The notes under the pieces are model-generated. The model searched no databases, was not told the origin of the DNA, and saw nothing but the letters and a program-made list of their open reading frames with translations. Source: Hypsibius dujardini (taxonomy: Eukaryota > Tardigrada > Eutardigrada > Parachela > Hypsibiidae). From it: DNA of 22,108 bases. The position numbers and the translations under genes are program-made. This document shows positions 9,102 to 18,609 of this stretch, piece by piece. The stretch spans positions 1-22,108 of the forward strand of contig LRSR01005015.1 in NCBI GenBank assembly GCA_001579985.1. Reading direction: 5' to 3'. The stretch's first letter is position 1; every line of letters begins with the position of its first letter.

Positions 9102-11424
9102 CAGTCTGTACGGTGTAGCGAATTTTTATTTTGTTCTCAATCATCACATCACAGTTTTGAGATGGTAAACATCTCAGAAAATCCCGCATATAAAATCGAT
9201 TTGAGGGCCAGAAAAAATATGAAAAATATCTTGCAGCCGAAACGACCAACAAGTTAGTAAAAGAGCAGGCGACTCACTCCTTCACTGCACTACCTACATT
9301 ATATTTCTTCCTGTGAAGTAATATGTCTGCCGCACAGGAGTGACGTTGAGATCTTCATTGAATACATTACGTCGATTGATTGGTCTATTCCTTACACCTA
9401 AAAACATTACCGATTCCAAGCTGTTAAGACGCAATTGATTAATTGATCGTTGTCCTTCTGCATTAGCAAACGCACTTTACTGTATGATTGAAAAGTTATG
9501 GATTAACATACCTCACGAGCATTTAAGTCACGGAAACGGGCTTAAACAATAAGTCTATCTCTCATTAGCTTCCGTTTGTGTGTAGGTCTTTTCAAGGATT
9601 TTTTCTGTTTTTTCTTCGACATGGATGTTGATGATGTGGAACTCATTTATCAAAATGGCCTGCCAGATGACATATCTGTAACCGACGAAGATCTGTTCAC
9701 CCTTGACGACAAACTGCTAGACACAGATGATCACTCTGGCACCGAGCCATCTTCTCATGAGCTTTTTGAGCCCAACTGCGATCAAGGAAATCTTGCTCGA
9801 GGTTCTGGATGGAATAATGCTCCGACGATGGAATATAAAATGCAGGCTGTGGCGTACTAGAAATCTGGGAAGAAAAAGTATTTGTCCGTTTCAACAGTAA
9901 GGTACAAGTTCAGCAAAGTGAAAAATCGATTAATGCTGTGTGACTGGGCGAGGCAGCTCAACCTGGAATCGAGAACTGGAAAAATGAAACGAATTTGCGA
10001 AATCACCAAAGCAGCGTATGTTAAGGTTGGTTGTTCCTTTCCTTGATTCATTGATTTCTAAGCCGCAAGATATTTTCTCTCAAAGTAGTAATATAAACAT
10101 CTGCGGTTGATTGGCTTATTGCAGGTTGAGGCTGAACTTGCTATTATACACGATGCCGATTTAACAAAATGGGCTCGCGATGCTGCAACTTCTGTGGAGC
10201 TGAGTGGTTTCCGTGTTTCCAAGTCTTGGATTTTGAAGTTTAAAAAGATGCACATTATTGTCGACCGCAAGATCACCGAGTACGTTACCAAGAAGATGGT
10301 GAAAGATGAACTTGACCCATAGATTGCAGCTGCCGACTTTGTAAAGCACGTGAAGGGCCTGATCTTGGTGTATGGACCGGAGTGTGTTCTGAATGCTGAT
10401 CAGAGCGGATTCGAATACGAAATTCATTTGGGCAGGACTTAACGCACGCGAAGTTTGCACAATTGCTTGTAACTTTTCAATTGACGCTTATGCAATTAGT
10501 AAGCTTTTGAAAAATGATTTCGGAACAGTAAATTCGAAATGTATAGTGTGAAAGAGTTAAGTGTACTTGAATATGTAATCTTTACTACATTTTTTGTCGC
10601 ATTTTTGTTCTTTAGGTTTGGAAAAAGTGAGAGCATGCGTCCAGTCCATCACCAAGATGACCCACTTGTACACCATTATGGTAACCATCGACGCCAATGA
10701 CAAGCTCCTTAGTCCTCTTTTCATTGTTATGCAAAAGATAACTGGCAACAGTTTCGGTCCTCAAGTGCAGCAGGGCCTCTTCACAGCTTCAAACATTCTC
10801 GTAACGGGTCGAACTCCGGCAAAATGCAGAAGGAACATCTGTCAGTGTAGTTGGAACATGTGTTCTTCCCCAATGTAGTTGATCGGACTGTCCTCGTCAT
10901 TGACTCCTGGTCAACCTACAAAAATCAAGAGCTGCTGGACGCTGCCACACCGAAAGGCCGAGAGGTCCAGATCGTTACGGTGCCACCGAAAACTACGCCG
11001 CTCTGTCAGCCGTTAGATGTTTATGGCTTTCGGTTGTGAAAGTCTTTTATTCGCAAAATTTGGGACCACATTTTCGAGACGGAACGGAATGTGAACTACA
11101 CCAGCGGAATGCAGTGTTGAAACTGCAGTCGCTGGTGCATAATCAGTTTAGCAGTCCACGGTTTCGAGAAATGTGGCGAGTGGGGTGGTCGCATCCTGGT
11201 TATTTGGAGACTTGGTTTGACTTTATTTGCGCTTGGTGCAAAGTTACGCTTTGTTTCGAACATTTTTACCACTGTAACCATTTTTGTAATGTTATTAATT
11301 AATGTTTGGTGAATGTTTTTTCGTTACTAACTCATTGTTTCATTTTTGATTTTGTTTTTGTAAAGTTTGCGTTGTGCACCAGTTAGAGTTCAACAAAACC
11401 GCTACAATTTTCCAGTATAGACCG
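9102..11424 (+). mobile_element. Pogo/Tigger-family DNA transposon, decayed copy
   Basis: A transposase relic (see next entry) is flanked by imperfect terminal inverted repeats. The left end reads CAGTCTGTACGGTGTAGCG (9102-9120). The right end, reverse complemented, reads CGGTCTATACTGGAAAATTG followed by TAGCGG (11424 back to 11399). They share C-GTCT-TAC-G and GTAGCG in the same order, the right end having a few extra bases. A span of about 2.3 kb is usual for Tigger elements, and pogo/Tigger ends normally start with CAG. I do not see clean TA target duplications, so the exact ends are tentative. Confidence 0.5.
9621..11300 (+). pseudogene. Tigger/pogo-like DDE transposase, broken, apparently with introns
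   Basis: Starting at ATG 9621 the order is: an acidic N-terminus; a psq/CENP-B-type helix-turn-helix region (KSGKKKYLSVSTVRYKFSKV, 9861 on); a second HTH (SGFRVSKSWILKFKKMHII, about 10201-10258); then the DDE domain. The first Asp is in NADQSGF (GAT 10398-10400), where the family usually has DETG. The second is in VIDSWSTY (GAC 10902-10904) and the third in CQPLDVYGF (GAT 11016-11018). FGPQVQQGLF and SPRFREMW also fit the family. Defects: TAG 9858, TAG 10320, a frame change near 10440, a frame change near 10812, TAG 10848, TGA 11037 and a frame change near 11100. A clean intron lies about 10027-10123 (ends TTATTGCAG) and a second probable one ends TTCTTTAG near 10613. The family binds TIRs and moves DNA by cut-and-paste; this copy cannot be functional as read. 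Confidence 0.88.
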
Positions 11425-11687
11425 ACGGTTTTTTATTATGTGCTATATTCTATAATGCAGCAATCAATCGACGCGCTGTATGGTAACATTGAAAGCGCCC
11501 TCTATGTACCACCGCGAAAAGAGTTTTTTGTTTTTTAAAAAGGTTGGGTGGAAATCGTTTGCTTTTTTTCTACGGATTAAACATAACTAAGTTATGCGCA
11601 TCCGTTAAAATTAAAGATAGTGCAAGATTTCGTGTTGGAGAGTTGCAAAATTCCATTGTTAGAACCTAGCCGCAGTACGCATTGCAC

Positions 11688-12161
11688 TGTGTATGTGATG
11701 TCCCTATGGTGGGTGGGTGTAAGTTTCTCGATGCTGTCGCGGGTATTTTCATGACTGGACTGGTAGACTTCAATCGTCCGCCACGTAGTCATTGCTCACC
11801 GCTCATGTACTCCGGTGTGTTTACTTGTTATGTGGTGGTGTGTTATTGGAAGCACAGCCGAACCGGAAGTGTTCGGCTGGTTGATTGTTATCGGCGCGAG
11901 CCTGTGTGCCGCGACCGGTTCGTTACTTGATAGACTCGTGCTGTGCGTGTGTTTTGACAGTCAGTCAGTCTAGCTCTTCATTTTTCTACAGTAGTCTTTG
12001 GGTCTTCATCGCTTCCTTTCCCTTTTTCCCTTCGGAGCTCCCGCTCCTCATCGTTTGCTCTTTCCATCTATGTAGTGCCAACTGTCTCCGATTAATACGA
12101 AACCTCCACTTCCGGTCTCTTCCCTACGTTGGCCTTCGGGCAGTAGAAAGTAGAGGCGACA
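11688..12161 (+). repeat. Candidate 5' LTR of the Ty3/gypsy element
   Basis: Tentative. Non-coding sequence before gag begins TGTGTATGTGATGTCCC near 11688 and reaches GAGGCGACA at 12161, so it could have TGT...ACA ends, about 470 bp. It contains a perfect 9-bp hairpin, CAGCCGAAC / GTTCGGCTG (11855-11863, 11871-11879), and a pyrimidine-rich stretch about 11975-12065. The partner LTR lies outside the window, so the ends cannot be proven. The TGGAGCCACC at 12165-12174 sits where a primer binding site is expected, but I cannot match it to a tRNA end. Confidence 0.3.
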
Positions 12162-12261
12162 AATTGGAGCCACCTAAGAGTCTTCTGACTACCGACAGTC
12201 AGATCGCCCAACCCCGGACTCTCCCTTCATCTTCTTTGAATCGTCTACTGCCGGAGGACCA

Positions 12262-12342
12262 ATGGATCGCGAAAATCCCTTCCCGCCGGAAAAGCCGACA
12301 ATCGTCGCGGAACACGAACACCGCTCTCGACAACGCGAAAAT
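12262..12342 (+). other. Leader mini-ORF ending at a strong splice donor
   Basis: ATG 12262 in good context (ACCAATGG) opens 27 codons up to AAT|GTAAGT, donor at 12343. This is where retroviruses and some gypsy elements have the major splice donor, between primer binding site and gag. The exon ends in phase 0, so it would be in frame with the ATG following the acceptor at 18628. A nearer acceptor at 12516 (CTCTCCCCAGCAG) gives a stop within 8 codons in all frames. Confidence 0.45.
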
Positions 12343-12559
12343 GTAAGTGCTGGAATACAGTAGGAGTGAAATTCGTCATCGACCCCTTGACGTAAAATAC
12401 CGTTTAAAAGCAAAAAAAAAATATATATGTATTTCTTGTTGAGTGCCAATTCAGTATTTAAAAGTGTATCCAAAATATGATTACCCCACCCACACATAAA
12501 ATTCTCTCCCCAGCAGGGTCGACTCGCTTGATTGTTGATTGAATAGACTGAAGAATTAA
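12343..12559 (+). other. AT-rich gag leader
   Basis: AT-rich non-coding leader between the mini-ORF and the open gag frame, with an A10 run and ATATATAT near 12412-12430 and a pyrimidine-rich acceptor-like CTCTCCCCAGCAG ending at 12516. Packaging or translational signals would be expected here, but none is recognisable from sequence. Confidence 0.35.
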
Positions 12560-14398
12560 AATTGGAGGGTTTATCGTTCGACCTTCCTCGACCTTGACGA
12601 TCCGACGGGATCGACCTTGTTTTCGACAATTGAACCTCTAGACCCATCAATTGGGTCCGAAGGTTGCGACGTGTTCAGTCCGCGTCGAATAACTGACGTT
12701 CGACCTCCACATCTCTCGCCAACGGGACAACAATTCATTGAAACAGTGATTGATTTCGATCACTCACCGACCGACTGTGAACCGACCCGACGGGTCGTCA
12801 ACAACGACCTGGACCCAATCAGGAATCCAACACCGGTCATCAACAGCAGAGTCACCCGATCGAAAGGGCAACACTTGCCCTCGGCAGCCGAACAAGCAAG
12901 ACAATCCTCTGCGAACAAAAAACAACAGCGCCGGCAACGACAGAGCAACGACCACAGAATGTCTCAAGAAGCGGATGCACCGAAGGACGACGGACGAGGT
13001 AGAGAGGACAACAACCGAGAAGGAAAGGTCAACGCGAGCCAGAGCGACAAGCGCCCAGACCAACGAGTGAAGAACGACGGCAAGGATCACGAAAGCGTTG
13101 TCGACGAGGATGAGGACGACGGCAAGGATCACGAAAGCGTTGTCGACGAGGATGAGGACGACACCGTCAACATGACGATGCACGACTTGACGACCCTTTT
13201 CAAGGCCGTACAGGTCAAGAACCAGAAAACCGTCAGTCTTCGGGATCTCCCGAAATTCTTCGCAGCCTTACACGAAGACGCCAACGACTTCATCTTGCGC
13301 TTTGAGCGTTGCGGCTACCTTCACAAGTGGTCCAACGATGACTACATTCGCCACATGTATTTGGCGGTCGACGGCAACGCCCTCCACTGGCATAATAACC
13401 ACAAACACATCACCAATTGGGACGTCTTGAAGAAACTTTTCCTTCGAACCTTCGGCAAAAGCCGAATCGATTACGACCTCCTCGGAGCCGGAGTGATGCA
13501 AGCCGAGGACAATCCGCTCAAATACGTCAACGACCGACTACGGTACATCGACGAGACGAACCCTCACGCTACCGAAGAAGAGAAGGCAATCCGTCTTTTT
13601 GAAGGTCTCCCACCACATCTGAAGTCAGAGTTCGTAACCGACATGCCCAACACAGTCATCACCTTCCAGGATCGACTCCGAGACGTCGGAAGGAAATACG
13701 ACTACGCCCAACGAGCTAAGGCTCAGTTGATGGCAATGAAATCTTCACTCGCCTCACCGGCGTCGACCACCGTTTATTCCGCCACGACTACCAGTCAGGT
13801 CGCCGCCACCGTGAAGGAGACCAATCTGGAGCTGCAGGTCGCCGACCTTAAAAATCAGCTGACCGCCTTCCTCAAACAGCAGGCGGAACAACAAAAACTG
13901 CAGGCTAATGAGCCCCGTCGGCAACCACCGAACAACCAGTGGGCTCCGGATGGCCGCCCAATCTGCCGGTCCTGTGGGAAGGTGGGACACGTCTCCGTTC
14001 GATGCCTCAGCTCTGGCCGCGGTGCAAGCCGCGGAAGAGGAAGAGGAGGGTTCCAAAACCTCAACCCCAACCGTCAAGAATGGTTCCAACGGCCTACCAG
14101 CTACGGACCACCACCTCCCAGATATGCTTCTTCGTATCCGACATCCCAGCAGCAGCCGCCGATGTCGAATCAGTTACCGTACCAGCCACGACAGTACCAA
14201 CCACCGATCGCTCCAGGCCAGCCCCAACAGATGTTCCCTCAGTTGGAACAGTCGGCAACGGTGCAGGCCGTTCAAACTGGCCCCTCATTTCCGGCCCTAC
14301 CTTCGACCGAGACCGCTACTTTTTACGCCGGTCCCGAACCGGTCGGACAGCAGCAGCTAGAGTTCGGTCAGTGGCAGCAGCCAAACAATTTAAACTGA
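12560..14398 (+). CDS. gag: Gag polyprotein (capsid, zinc-knuckle nucleocapsid)
   Basis: Open in one frame from 12560 (after a TAA at 12557) to TGA 14396-14398. There is no in-frame ATG until 12959, which would give 479 residues, yet 12617-12958 reads like protein. The true start may be non-AUG or the 12959 ATG. From 12959 the order is: an acidic, repeat-bearing segment; a retrotransposon Gag capsid domain (FFAALHEDANDFILRFERCG ... LFLRTFGKS ... RLFEGLPPHLKSEF); a heptad-like stretch VADLKNQLTAFLKQQAEQQK; a CCHC zinc knuckle CRSCGKVGHVSVRC (13964-14005, Cx2Cx4Hx4C); a Gly/Arg-rich patch; and a long Pro/Gln-rich tail. It should form the particle shell and bind element RNA. Its last codons form the frameshift site into pol. 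Confidence 0.9.
   Translation, partial: NWRVYRSTFLDLDDPTGSTLFSTIEPLDPSIGSEGCDVFSPRRITDVRPPHLSPTGQQFIETVIDFDHSPTDCEPTRRVVNNDLDPIRNPTPVINSRVTRSKGQHLPSAAEQARQSSANKKQQRRQRQSNDHRMSQEADAPKDDGRGREDNNREGKVNASQSDKRPDQRVKNDGKDHESVVDEDEDDGKDHESVVDEDEDDTVNMTMHDLTTLFKAVQVKNQKTVSLRDLPKFFAALHEDANDFILRFERCGYLHKWSNDDYIRHMYLAVDGNALHWHNNHKHITNWDVLKKLFLRTFGKSRIDYDLLGAGVMQAEDNPLKYVNDRLRYIDETNPHATEEEKAIRLFEGLPPHLKSEFVTDMPNTVITFQDRLRDVGRKYDYAQRAKAQLMAMKSSLASPASTTVYSATTTSQVAATVKETNLELQVADLKNQLTAFLKQQAEQQKLQANEPRRQPPNNQWAPDGRPICRSCGKVGHVSVRCLSSGRGASRGRGRGGFQNLNPNRQEWFQRPTSYGPPPPRYASSYPTSQQQPPMSNQLPYQPRQYQPPIAPGQPQQMFPQLEQSATVQAVQTGPSFPALPSTETATFYAGPEPVGQQQLEFGQWQQPNNLN
13076..13159 (+). repeat. 42-bp perfect tandem duplication in gag
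   Basis: Two identical 42-bp units (13076-13117, 13118-13159), each encoding DGKDHESVVDEDED. The in-frame duplication extends the acidic region before the capsid domain. Perfect identity points to a recent event. Confidence 0.95.
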
Positions 14399-14433
14399 GT
14401 TCGTCCGTGGGTGTACGAGCTCACCTGACGGAC
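14389..14433 (+). promoter_or_regulatory. -1 ribosomal frameshift site, gag to pol
   Basis: The slippery heptamer TTTAAAC lies at 14389-14395 in the gag phase (T TTA AAC), directly followed by the gag TGA. Seven bases later a stem can form: GTCCGT (14403-14408) with ACGGAC (14428-14433) and GGTG (14410-14413) with CACC (14422-14425), with a small internal bulge. Slipping back one base places the ribosome in the pol frame at CTG 14395, which runs straight into protease. Heptamer, spacing and stem match classical -1 frameshift signals. Confidence 0.9.
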
Positions 14434-17400
14434 GGACCTCTGCCATTGAGACGTCTGCAGAACGTAGGCGCCTTGAGCTGTTTGATAAATATTAATAATC
14501 ACGCTGCGAAAAGTGTAATCGATACCGGCTCCGGAATAACTTTAGTTAATTCGGAGTTTGCCAAAAAATTTGCTTTGAATGTTTACCCCTGGAAAAGTCC
14601 GACGGTACATACCGTATCTGGTGAACGGATGACAATTCCGTTTGCGTGTCAAATTGAAATCGATTTTCTAGGCTTTAGATTGACGGGGCCCTGTGGAGTT
14701 ATCGCGGGTTTTCCCTTCGATCTGTTGTTGGGGACTGATTGTTTGAGACACACCCCATTTTTGATCGATTTTAAAGATTTGACAATTTCAAACCCCGAAA
14801 CCCCGTCCCTGCAACCTATTCCCCTTTATTTTTTAAAATCATTTAATCCCATATTTATTAAAAAAGAAAGCCCTGTAGTTTCCGAAGCCACCGTGTCGGT
14901 CGCCCCAGAAGGGTTGGCCATGGACTCCGGCCGGGTCCTCGCTTGTCCCACGTTCCGACCACCACTACCCCGACTCCGGGCGGAAGAGCTCGCTGCACTG
15001 GAGAAGGAGGTAGGCGTTGCGGAGACTACACGACTGCCTGGTCGACTCAGCAATAATCAACACATCAATAATCAACATATCAATAATCAACGCTTCCACG
15101 ACGGTGACGGGAGTCCGGAGCGGGTGGACGCTACCGCGACTGTCACCGTGCCGGTCGACCTCCGTAAGATAGAGGCGACTGTTGCCTGCGGCGGGACCGA
15201 CCGAGTCACCGTCGCGGAAGACTTGACTGACCAGTCATTGACTGTTGGGCGTGACGGGAGTGCAGGACCGTCCGGTGAGATGGAAAGCATTGTCACAGAC
15301 ACCCGGGATCAGCCAAGAGCTGATGGGTCCGACGTGAGCGGAACGCCCCCTGACAACGGCGAAGCCGTTATCAACGACGCCACATTGGCAGGAGACGGGA
15401 GAACTCAACCACCGACGACAAGAGGAACCATCCTCTACCCTGACCGCGCCGCGGAAGCCGCCACTGATGATGGGGAGGATTTACCCATCTGGTGTCCGAG
15501 CGCAAAGAAATTTGATCGAATGTCGCCGATCGACGAACCCGAAGTTGCGTGGGACAAAATCGAGGTGGGACCCAAGTGTTCCCCAGAACAAAAAACCAGC
15601 TACATCGAGATGTTGCAACGGCGGGGTAAGGTGTTTCCGACACCGTCCGCACCAATCGGCTGTACCAGCCTCATCACCCACAAAATCGACACCCTCGACC
15701 ACCGCCCCGTCAGTCAACCATTGCGACGAAAGGCCCACTGGCAAAAGGAAGAAATCCGAAAACAAGAGGTTGAAATGTTGGCCATGAAGGCTATTCGACC
15801 ATGCCTGGGATCGGACTGGTGTTCTAACGTCGTCCTTGCCAGGAAGAAAGACGGGACCCTGCGGTTCGCCGTCGATTACGGTGACGTCAACCAGCGGACA
15901 GTCAAGGACCAGTACCCCCTGGCACGCATCGACGAATGTCTCGACGCGATGAAAGGTTGCTCTTGGTTCACACAAATCGATTTGTGTTCAGGCTACTGGC
16001 AAGTCAAGATGGATGAAGCCTCGATTGCCAAAACAGCCTTCCGCACCCCGGATGGCTTCTACGAATTTTTGGTGATGCCATTCGGCCTCTGCAACAGCCC
16101 GGCTACCTTCTGTAGGTTAATGGAAGAGGTCCTCGGCGACTTGAAGTGGAAAACGTGCGCTGTCTATTTAGACGATATCCAAATTTTCTCCAAAACCTTT
16201 GACGAACACGTGGAGCACGTGGAAGAGGTGCTCCGTCGGCTGGAGAACAGTGGTTTGAAAATCAAGCCCAGCAAATGCTTTTACGCCCGACCGCAAGTCG
16301 ACTTCCTCGGTCACACCGTCGACTCCAGAGGAATTTCCGTCAATCAAAACAAGGTGATGGCGGTTCTCATGTCACCACGTCCGAAGGACGCGGCTGCGGT
16401 TCGGTCCTTCGTCGGCACCGTCATGTACTACAGCAAGTATCTGCCGGCTCTGGCCACGGTCGCCCACCCTCTCATCAAAATGTCTCGAAAAGGTGAGACC
16501 TACGAGTGAACCGACGCACACGAAACCAGTTGGCAAACGGTGAAAACCATGCTAACCAACGCACCGATCCTCGGCCACTTTAATCCGGCGCTGGAACTGG
16601 TTTTAGAAACCGACGCGTCAACCTTCGGATTGGGTGCGGTTCTGTCTCAGATGTCGGACGGACGACCTGAAGTCTTGGCATACGCCAGTCGAACCCTCAA
16701 AGCCGCCGAACGGAACTACTCGGCTTGCGAGTTGGAACTCACAGGCGTCGTTTGGGCCATAACCGAAAAATTTCATTCTTACGTCGGCGGCTCAAAACTC
16801 TTCAAGGTCGTCACCGACCACAACGCCTTGGTTGGCCTTCTGAAACTGAAAAACCCGAAGGGTCGGCTGGCGAGGTGGGTGGAGCTCCTCCGGCCGTATC
16901 ACATGGAGGTACTGTACCGTCCCGGTCGGGAGAACTCCGTGCCGGACTTCTTGTCCCGATACCCATACGATGATGACGACGTACCGACAAATCAAGTGCT
17001 CTCCGGTGGTCTGACCGTCAAGTCGACCAGCAATATTCAACAAATGCAGGAGGACGACGTCTTCTGCCGCGGCATCTTGAGGGTCCTTCGTGGACCGACC
17101 AACTCACCGACTTACAGAAACAAAATTCTGTTCTTCATCGTCAAAGGAAATCTACTGTATCGAATGGTCATCCGTGACGGACGTCGATGGTTCTTGCTGG
17201 TCGTTCCTCAGTCCCTGCAAAAAGACCTCATCCAATCAGCCCACGACGATAGTGGTCATCAAGGCATCGCGCGAACCTATGCCCGACTGCACGACAAATA
17301 CTTCTGGAAGGGATGCTTGAACCAAGTCGTCGACTACGTCAGCTCATGCGAAGCATGTCAGATGAAGAAAAATCCACCGGTCAAACCAGGCGGTTTTCTT

Positions 17401-18606
17401 CAGCCCATCCCGGTTGCCGGACCCTTCCACGCGGTCGGCATCGACTACATGGGACCGATGGTAACCAGCAAACGGGGCAACAAATTTTTACTCGTGGCAA
17501 CTTGCCTGCTCACCCGGTGGGTGGAGACGCGAGCTGTGAAGGCCCAAACCTCCGCCGCTGCCGCCGCCTTTTTTGTGGAGCAGATTGCTCTACGCCACGG
17601 TGCACCGGCCGTTTTGGTGTCGGACCGAGGAACGCCGTTTATAGGGTCGCTGATGCAACAGATCCTCAAACTATTGGGTACTTCCCACACCACCACGACA
17701 GCTTACAATCCTCGTGCCAATGGTTTGACAGAACGAACGAACGGGACCATCGCAGTGGCCTTGAGCCACTACGTTTCATCCGATCATCGCGACTGGGATT
17801 GCATGGTACCGCACGTGACCTGGTACCTCAACACCTGCAAACAGGAGACGACGAAATTTTCACCGTTCGAACTCGTCTACGGACGCGTTCCTGTCTTCCC
17901 GATCGACGTCGCGTTGGGAAACGAAGGACTGGAACAGATGGCTGACCTCGACGAGTATGCCGAAGCAACACAAGAATGGCTGGCCAAAGCCCGAGAGATC
18001 GTTCAGGAGCGAGTCAACGCAAGCCATGACAAGGAGGCGCCGTACTTTAACGCGAAACACAGAGAAGTATTCTTTTCTGTGGGGGACCTCGTGTTATTGT
18101 GGTCACCTCCCAAGTTGAGAGAACGGGAGTTGAAGGGTAAAAAACAGGTCAAGGGGTTGACCACAAAATTTTTGCATTGTTGGCACGGACCTTGGAAAGT
18201 AATTGAAAAAATTGGTGAAGTAAATTATAAAATTAAACACCTTCAGGAACGAAATCAAGAGTCCGTCGTACACGTAAAGAGATTGAAACCTTTTATCTCG
18301 AGATACGATGACGACGCGCCCATGCCGGTCGAAACTGACGGCCAGGGGGACGGAAATGTCCACTTCGCAGACGAGCCTGATGATGTGGCTAACGAACCGA
18401 TCGAACCATCATTCTTTGAAAATAGCGACCCGTTGCTTTTTGATATGATCGAAAACTCCGAAGCCCGGGAGATAAAACTCACTTCGGAACTAGTGAAGTC
18501 TGATGAGGACGTTGAAGAGGAAGATGAGGTTGAAGCAATCGTAAGACCATTCGTAGCAATAAGACCAAAAAGAAATGTCTGGCGGCCAAAACGATATCCA
18601 ACTTAA
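14395..18606 (+). CDS. pol: Pol polyprotein (protease, RT, RNase H, integrase), one in-frame TGA
   Basis: Pol lies in the frame -1 to gag; its frame is open from before 13939, but translation should enter at 14395. The protease has VIDTGSGITL (14521 on) and LLLGTDCL. A linker of about 300 codons follows. RT begins near 15690 with RFAVDYGDVNQ, FTQIDLCSGYWQVKMD, MPFGLCNSPATF and the catalytic YLDD (16165-16176). TGA at 16507-16509 interrupts the frame where Ty3/gypsy elements normally have Trp, just before RNase H (LETDASTFGLGAVLSQ, VVTDHNALVGLL). Integrase has an HHCC finger (HDDSGHQ...CEACQ), the catalytic triad D (17443), D (17623), E (17731), and a C-terminal GPY/F-type module (WHGPWKVIEKI). 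No chromodomain is seen. TAA is at 18604-18606. The protein copies element RNA and integrates the cDNA. As read, RNase H and integrase are not translated without readthrough. Confidence 0.96.
15052..15096 (+). repeat. 15-bp x3 in-frame minisatellite in the pol linker
   Basis: Three 15-bp units, AATAATCAACACATC, AATAATCAACATATC and AATAATCAACGCTTC, encode NNQHI-NNQHI-NNQRF in the protease-RT linker. Confidence 0.9.
16507..16509 (+). other. pol: In-frame TGA within pol between RT and RNase H
   Basis: The pol frame is open on both sides and reads family-like sequence up to and after this codon (KMSRKGETYE before, TDAHETSWQTVKTML after). Ty3/gypsy elements usually have Trp here, so a TGG to TGA change is the simple explanation. 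The next base context (TGA ACC) is not a known strong readthrough context. Confidence 0.85.
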
Positions 18607-18609
18607 TAC

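Noticed and set aside
12165-12174. TGGAGCCACC as a definite primer binding site
   Set aside because: Position is suitable but the complement does not match a tRNA 3' end I know, so it stays only a candidate.
11885-12346. 153-codon frame upstream of gag
   Set aside because: Spans the candidate LTR end and leader; low-complexity S/F/L start and no protein resemblance.
12343-12516. Intron joining the leader mini-ORF to gag (GTAAGT...CCCCAGCAG)
   Set aside because: After 12516 all three frames stop within about 8 codons, and no later AG gives the gag phase from the 12342 donor.
12189-13183. Long minus-strand frames opposite gag
   Set aside because: They mirror the biased gag codons; no family resemblance, while the plus strand has a clear capsid and zinc knuckle.
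13908-14360. Third plus-strand frame in the gag tail
   Set aside because: An overprint of the Pro/Gln/Arg-rich region; gag and pol already explain the sequence.
15481-15975. 164-codon minus-strand frame in pol
   Set aside because: A shadow of the RT-coding frame without its own signals.
16507-16509. TGA as selenocysteine or a nuclear code change
   Set aside because: Position is normally Trp, TGG is used widely elsewhere, and TGA terminates gag; simple nonsense is more economical.
17313-17945. 210-codon second plus-strand frame in integrase
   Set aside because: Arg/His-rich out-of-frame translation of integrase; the true frame has HHCC and DDE motifs.
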